Below, piece after piece: positions 5,888 through 8,789 of a stretch of DNA of 8,789 nt (position 1 is the first letter of the stretch; each line of letters opens with the position of its first letter). The stretch spans positions 1 to 8,789 of the forward strand of contig NZ_NPEF01000167.1 in the NCBI RefSeq assembly GCF_002811955.1, read 5' to 3'. The stretch is from Leptospira ellisii. GTDB lineage: Bacteria; Spirochaetota; Leptospiria; Leptospirales; Leptospiraceae. The translations under genes and the position numbers were made by a program. Below the pieces are notes generated by a model. It was not told where the DNA came from. It ran no database searches and saw only the letters and a program-made list of their open reading frames with translations.

Positions 5888-7012
5888 TCAGAAACATTCC
5901 GGAAGATCGACGTAAAAGCGGGTTTTTCCGTTTTCGTTTTGAAACGAAAGTTCTCCTCCCATTTCCAAAACGAGGTTATAGGAAACGGTAAGCCCCAAAC
6001 CCGTTCCCTTACCGATCTCCTTCGTGGTGTAAAACGGATCGAATAATTTATGACGGTTTTCTTCGGGAATTCCGATCCCCGTATCCTCCACGACGGTCCG
6101 TATGAAAGACCTGCCTTTCTTTTTCACGGGAATCCATTCCACGGTAAGATGTTTCGGCTTTTTAGGATCGGTCTGCAGATCCATCGCATCCTTGGCGTTC
6201 GTGAGAAGATTGAGATACACCTGTCTCAAACGACCCGCGGAGCAAACGGCGTAAACGGGAACGTCCAAAGGAGGAACGACGATTTCGATTCCCGATTTTC
6301 GGAACCCGTTTTTCAAAAGCCCGAAGGTGGAACAGAAGATCGCGGTCAAATCGTGCAACTTCGCCTCCTCCTTTTCCAAACGGGTGAATGTGAGCATATC
6401 CTTGACGATTTCTGAGATTCGATTGCTTTCCTGAAGGATGATGCCGGCGTATTTACGAAGCGGATTGCCGGATTCGATTCCGTTAAAGACAAGTTCCGCG
6501 TAATTGATCACTCCCATCAAAGGATTGTTGATCTCGTGCGCCACTCCCGCGGACAAGGTTCCGATGGCCTCCAATTTCTGTTTTTGCACCCAGGAATCGG
6601 CCGGTTTTTCGGGATCATTTCCGATTTCCGCGGAACCGACCGAACGGAACCGGGAAACGCCCGGGGTTTCGTAGGTCCGAACGGATTCCAAATATGCAAA
6701 AATTTGCATATCTTCGAAATCGAATGCAAAGGAAACCGAATATTCCCGCGAGGAAAAACCGCTCTTTCGGACGGAAATCGTATAAGAAGGCGGATCGGAA
6801 ACGAGATCCGGTTCGGGCCAAAGGGAAGGATCGGAGAAATCGGGAATCGCGCCGGAGAATTCGAAAATTTCCCCCCAAGACGTTTCGCCTTCCAATTCCT
6901 TTTTGGAAAAACCGAAGGTTTTGCAAAACGCGGAGTTCGCCCGTTTGATGCGAAAGGACGGATCTAAGATGCAGCCTGGTACGGGTGAAAGTTCGAAAAA
7001 GTTATAGGACAT
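5888..7012 (-). CDS. Soluble PAS-domain histidine kinase
   Basis: A 374-aa sensor histidine kinase without membrane segments, so cytoplasmic. A PAS domain lies at about 5-112 (SPVPGCILDPSF, then NSAFCKTFGFSKKELEG). The HisKA dimerisation domain begins near 145, with the H-box AGVAHEINNPL (155-165) carrying phospho-acceptor His159. The ATPase domain has the N-box NLLTNAKDAM (268-277), the G1 box DTGIGIP (310-316), the F-box FDPFYTTK (324-331) and the G2 box GKGTGLGL (334-341). All key residues are present, so it should be active. The H-box style (GTLSAGVAHEINNPL) is that of the NtrB/AtoS-like group. No receiver domain or response regulator is encoded in the window, so its partner is unknown. 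It precedes the PAS-phosphatase by 59 nt on the same strand and may share its transcript. The ATG has no Shine-Dalgarno sequence, and its leader contains alternative pairing segments. Confidence 0.93.
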   Translation of the reverse strand: MSYNFFELSPVPGCILDPSFRIKRANSAFCKTFGFSKKELEGETSWGEIFEFSGAIPDFSDPSLWPEPDLVSDPPSYTISVRKSGFSSREYSVSFAFDFEDMQIFAYLESVRTYETPGVSRFRSVGSAEIGNDPEKPADSWVQKQKLEAIGTLSAGVAHEINNPLMGVINYAELVFNGIESGNPLRKYAGIILQESNRISEIVKDMLTFTRLEKEEAKLHDLTAIFCSTFGLLKNGFRKSGIEIVVPPLDVPVYAVCSAGRLRQVYLNLLTNAKDAMDLQTDPKKPKHLTVEWIPVKKKGRSFIRTVVEDTGIGIPEENRHKLFDPFYTTKEIGKGTGLGLTVSYNLVLEMGGELSFQNENGKTRFYVDLPECF

Positions 7013-7096
7013 CCGGTTTAAGCTATCGGTAAGAAGGCTTTCCTCACTGATAGATTAGAACCGGATTCGGCTTAGAATCTAACGTCAGAATCCGGT
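7011..7096 (-). promoter_or_regulatory. Possible regulatory leader of the histidine kinase gene (alternative pairings)
   Basis: Reading the minus strand, segment D (7096-7088, ACCGGATTC) is perfectly complementary to segment B (7068-7060, GAATCCGGT). B extended by one base (7066-7059, ATCCGGTT) is also perfectly complementary over 8 nt to AACCGGAT at 7018-7011, which includes the first two bases of the kinase ATG. A further pair, TCTAATCTA-type arms at 7081-7076 and 7056-7051 with an additional 4 bp beyond a 3-nt bulge, interleaves with D:B. The transcript could therefore either pair D with B, leaving the start free, or pair B with the start. No T-tract follows, so it is not a standard terminator. 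Alternatively the ACCGGAT copies could be protein-binding sites. Unproven. Confidence 0.3.
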
Positions 7097-7122
7097 AAAT
7101 TCTGTTTCAAAAAATAGAATCT

Positions 7123-7512
7123 TCAGTACACTTTCAGTAATTCTACTTCAAAAATGAGAGTCGAATTGGGAGGAATGGAAGCTCCCGCTCCCCGGGATCC
7201 ATATCCCAATTCCGGGGGAATGGTGAGTTTGCGGATTCCGCCTTCCTTCATTCCGCGGACGCCCCGATCCCAACCTTTGATCACTTCTCCCGCACCCAAG
7301 TTGAACGTAAACGGGGCTCTTCGGTCCCGGGAACTGTCGAATTTCTTTCCGTTTGTGAGAGTTCCCACATAATGAACGGTGACGTTGGAACCGGAAAAGG
7401 CTTCCTTTCCCGTTCCCACACGGATGTCCTTGATGATCAGATCCCCTTCCGCAAACGCGGAGACGTTCGCCCAGAGAATGACCGCCGTTACCATAAGATA
7501 TACTCGTTTCAT
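7123..7512 (-). CDS. Exported FKBP-type peptidyl-prolyl cis-trans isomerase
   Basis: A 129-aa FKBP with a signal peptide: MKR start, hydrophobic stretch about 4-17, and probable cleavage after SAFA (Ala21|Glu22), giving a mature periplasmic or exported protein of about 108 aa, almost exactly one FKBP12-sized domain. Residues of the FKBP12 active pocket are conserved: Tyr48, Phe58 and Asp59 in KKFDSSRDR, Phe68, Val77-Ile78, Trp81 (EVIKGWDRGV), Tyr104 in ELGYGSRGAG and Phe121 in LIFEVELL. It should catalyse proline isomerisation and help fold envelope proteins. There is no lipobox Cys at the cleavage site, so it is not an obvious lipoprotein. The ATG overlaps the stop of the RRM gene (ATGA) and has a strong Shine-Dalgarno sequence inside that gene, so it is the second gene of a two-gene unit. 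Confidence 0.95.
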   Translation of the reverse strand: MKRVYLMVTAVILWANVSAFAEGDLIIKDIRVGTGKEAFSGSNVTVHYVGTLTNGKKFDSSRDRRAPFTFNLGAGEVIKGWDRGVRGMKEGGIRKLTIPPELGYGSRGAGASIPPNSTLIFEVELLKVY

Positions 7513-7877
7513 TTTCCTCTTCCTCCGGTCCTTCTGACCCCTGCTCCGGAAAATCCTCCGGACTTGGACTGACTTCCGTGAATTTTTCCGGAACCCGCCC
7601 CTCCGCCCTTCAGGGATTGTTTTTTCTCGAATTCTTTTTTGAGTTCTTCCGAATCCACAACGGCGATCTGTTTGCCTTGGATTTCTTTTTTGTTCAGAGC
7701 CTCGATCGCTTTGGCTCCGGCCGAATCTTCCATATCCACGGATCCATAGGATAAGGAACGGCCGGTGGTTTTATCTTTTTTAATATGCGCTTCCTGAACG
7801 GTCCCGAATTCCGAAAAAATCTTTTTCAATTCCTCTTCGGTCAGTTCCTGGGGCAAATTACCTACTGATATCTTCAT
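7509..7877 (-). CDS. RRM-type RNA-binding protein with Gly-rich tail
   Basis: A 122-aa protein with one RNA recognition motif (about 1-78) followed by a Lys/Glu-rich helix (78-90) and a Gly/Ser/Arg/Lys-rich flexible tail (91-122), the layout of small bacterial RRM (Rbp-like) proteins. RNP2 is ISVGNL (3-8). RNP1 corresponds to about 42-49 and is degenerate: the usual R-G-F-G-F-V-x-F reads L-S-Y-G-S-V-D-M. Thus Tyr44 remains, but the second RNP1 aromatic is Ser46 and the RNP2 position-2 aromatic is Ser4. RNA binding may rely more on the basic tail (RRTGGRGK end). ATG 7877 follows a good AAGGAA ribosome binding site. Its stop overlaps the FKBP start. Small RRM proteins in other bacteria are often stress- or cold-induced; that is not shown here. 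Confidence 0.9.
   Translation of the reverse strand: MKISVGNLPQELTEEELKKIFSEFGTVQEAHIKKDKTTGRSLSYGSVDMEDSAGAKAIEALNKKEIQGKQIAVVDSEELKKEFEKKQSLKGGGAGSGKIHGSQSKSGGFSGAGVRRTGGRGK
7521..7526 (-). promoter_or_regulatory. Shine-Dalgarno sequence for the FKBP gene
   Basis: On the minus strand GGAGGA lies about 8 nt before the FKBP ATG (7512), inside the last codons of the RRM gene; a second AGAGGA lies closer. The strong site means FKBP need not depend only on coupling to RRM translation. Confidence 0.6.
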
Positions 7878-8004
7878 GATTTTTCCTTCTTAAGGAATCA
7901 ATTTGTAAAATCCGATTCTATTGAAAACCAAATTCCAAACGTGTACGAGAGAATGAGCCGTTTTTGTCTTGGAGGAAAACGAAACGAACGAATCCTGGAA
8001 GGGA
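7878..8004. promoter_or_regulatory. Divergent intergenic region between RRM and srkA-like genes
   Basis: A 127-nt region that must carry promoters for both divergent genes. For the plus strand the best candidate is TTGAAA (7921-7926; 5 of 6 to TTGACA), a 17-nt spacer, then TACGAG (7944-7949; only 3 of 6 to TATAAT). For the minus strand I see only weak candidates such as TTGGTT with TACAAA about 18 nt away. No operator-like repeat was seen apart from the hairpin next to the RRM start. Confidence 0.35.
7883..7897 (-). promoter_or_regulatory. RRM gene ribosome binding site within a small hairpin
   Basis: On the minus strand the leader reads TTCCTT (7897-7892), AAG loop, AAGGAA (7888-7883), then AAATC and the ATG at 7877. 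AAGGAA is the Shine-Dalgarno sequence, and it is fully complementary to TTCCTT across a 3-nt loop. A GATT (7900-7897 region) and AATC (just before ATG) can add or exchange outer pairs. Such a weak A/U-rich stem could limit initiation in a temperature- or protein-dependent way, but this has not been tested. Confidence 0.4.
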
Positions 8005-8789
8005 ATGGCCGATTTTTTTCAACTCCATCCCGGAGAAATTCTCACCCTGGCCGAAGCCGCAGGGTATGAACCGTCGGGACATTGTATGGCGCTCAATAGT
8101 TTGGAAAATCGGGTATTCGATCTTCGTTTGGAAGACGGTTCCCATATCATTTCCAAATTTTACCGTCCGGGACGTTGGACCCGGGAGCAAATTCTGGAAG
8201 AACACCGTTTTTTGGAGGATTTGCGGTCGGAAGAAATTCCGGTCTGTGCTCCGCTCCGTTTTCCCGACGGAAACACGTTGGCCTCGTTTCAAAACGGAAT
8301 GTATTATTCGTTTTGGCCCCGGGTCGGAGGTCGTTCTCCCGACGAATTGAATGCGGAAGAACTCCGGATTTTGGGAAGACTGCTCGCAAGGATCCACAAC
8401 GTGGGGGCGTCCCAACCGATGAAACACAGAATCACTCTGAATTCCGAGACCTATGGAACCGAACCCCTGGAAACCTTACTCGCAGGAGAATGGATTCCCC
8501 CGGGCTGCAAAAAAGAATATCAAGAGATCGTAAACCGAATTTTGGATCTGTATCTACAGTCGATCGATTCGGTTCCGTTCCACAGAATCCACGGAGATTG
8601 CCACAAGGGAAACCTGCTCTTCGGAAATGAAGGTTGGTTTTTCGTGGATTTCGACGACAGCCTTTCCGGACCGGCGGTCCAGGATTTTTGGATGCTCCTT
8701 TCCCGAGGACAGGATTCCGTCGGGGAACGGGGAAAAATTTTAGAAGGTTATCGAGAATTCCGGGAATTCGACGAACGCTGGTTTCGACT
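8005..8789 (+). CDS. srkA: SrkA/YihE-type stress response kinase (3' truncated by window)
   Basis: The first 261 codons of an aminoglycoside-phosphotransferase-fold protein kinase closely resembling E. coli SrkA (YihE, RdoA; about 328 aa), cut off by the window edge with no stop. Blocks shared with that family are SLENRVFDL (32-40), KFYRPGRWTREQILEEH (51-67), FWPRVGGR (103-110), the catalytic loop HGDCHKGNLL (196-205; Asp198 and Asn203), the metal-binding VDFDD (214-218) and GPAVQDFWMLL (222-232). SrkA is a Ser/Thr kinase linked in E. coli to envelope/oxidative stress survival and antagonism of toxin-mediated death. ATG 8005 gives an N-terminus (FQLHPGEIL) aligned with the E. coli start region; an in-frame TTG at 7969 would add 12 residues. 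The ribosome binding site is weak for both. The gene diverges from the RRM-FKBP unit. Confidence 0.9.
   Translation, partial: MADFFQLHPGEILTLAEAAGYEPSGHCMALNSLENRVFDLRLEDGSHIISKFYRPGRWTREQILEEHRFLEDLRSEEIPVCAPLRFPDGNTLASFQNGMYYSFWPRVGGRSPDELNAEELRILGRLLARIHNVGASQPMKHRITLNSETYGTEPLETLLAGEWIPPGCKKEYQEIVNRILDLYLQSIDSVPFHRIHGDCHKGNLLFGNEGWFFVDFDDSLSGPAVQDFWMLLSRGQDSVGERGKILEGYREFREFDERWFR

Noticed and set aside
6536..6967. A 143-codon plus-strand reading frame opposite the histidine kinase
   Set aside because: It covers the kinase PAS and HisKA coding region on the other strand and its product is low-complexity Arg/Gly-rich with no domain.
7060..7096. The 9-bp inverted repeat as an intrinsic terminator of the FKBP gene
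   Set aside because: The stem is only moderately GC-rich, the spacer is 19 nt, and the bases after it on the minus strand (TCTAATCT) are not a T-tract; a regulatory leader fits better.
7969..8004. A TTG start at 7969 for the SrkA-like gene
   Set aside because: It would add 12 residues with no family resemblance and no better ribosome binding site; kept only as an alternative to ATG 8005.
7918..8427. A 169-codon minus-strand reading frame opposite the SrkA-like gene
   Set aside because: The plus strand here encodes well-conserved SrkA motifs; the minus-strand translation shows no domain and occupies the divergent promoter region.
8175..8630. A 151-codon plus-strand reading frame within the SrkA-like gene
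   Set aside because: It is in a different frame from the kinase, whose catalytic loop and flanking motifs are intact; its composition (Arg/Gly/Pro rich) is that of an out-of-frame shadow.

Overview
The window looks like a chromosomal segment from a spirochaete, most likely a Leptospira species with a G+C content in the 40s. That assignment rests on the gene set: a PgsB-PgsC-PgsW poly-gamma-glutamate (PGA) module, a PAS plus SpoIIE-type phosphatase, soluble PAS histidine kinases, and a short RRM protein with a Gly-rich tail. It is inferred from protein resemblance, not from a database search. No tRNA, rRNA, insertion sequence, phage gene or CRISPR array was seen, and coding density is high.

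Layout. (1) Positions 1-1736, plus strand: the 3' end of a DUF445-type membrane protein, an unrecognised 101-aa protein, and an alpha/beta hydrolase whose start overlaps the preceding stop (ATGA). (2) Positions 1796-7012, minus strand, read right to left: a soluble PAS histidine kinase, a PAS/coiled-coil/SpoIIE (PP2C-type) phosphatase, then pgsB, pgsC and pgsW. The last four genes are tightly packed (gaps of 4 and 16 nt, then a 4-nt overlap). The two blocks converge across about 59 nt. (3) Positions 7123-7877, minus strand: an RRM RNA-binding protein overlapping, by ATGA, an exported FKBP-type prolyl isomerase. (4) From 8005 to the right edge, plus strand: a SrkA/YihE-type stress-response kinase, cut off by the window and divergent from the RRM gene.

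How the genes may work together. PgsB (Mur-ligase-like ATP-dependent amide ligase) and PgsC (membrane partner) are the recognised core of PGA synthesis. PgsW is a two-TM partner of unknown activity that sits where PgsA/CapA or CapE might be expected. The most notable feature is that the capsule-type module lies directly downstream of a SpoIIE-type phosphatase with its catalytic aspartates intact, and behind a histidine kinase with no receiver in view. This suggests, but does not prove, that partner-switching or two-component signalling controls PGA production or is co-regulated with it. A sigma70-like promoter candidate sits between the kinase and phosphatase genes. The kinase leader has mutually exclusive complementary segments, one of which covers the start codon. 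The RRM gene's Shine-Dalgarno sequence lies in a small hairpin. These three regulatory proposals come from reading the sequence by eye and are untested.
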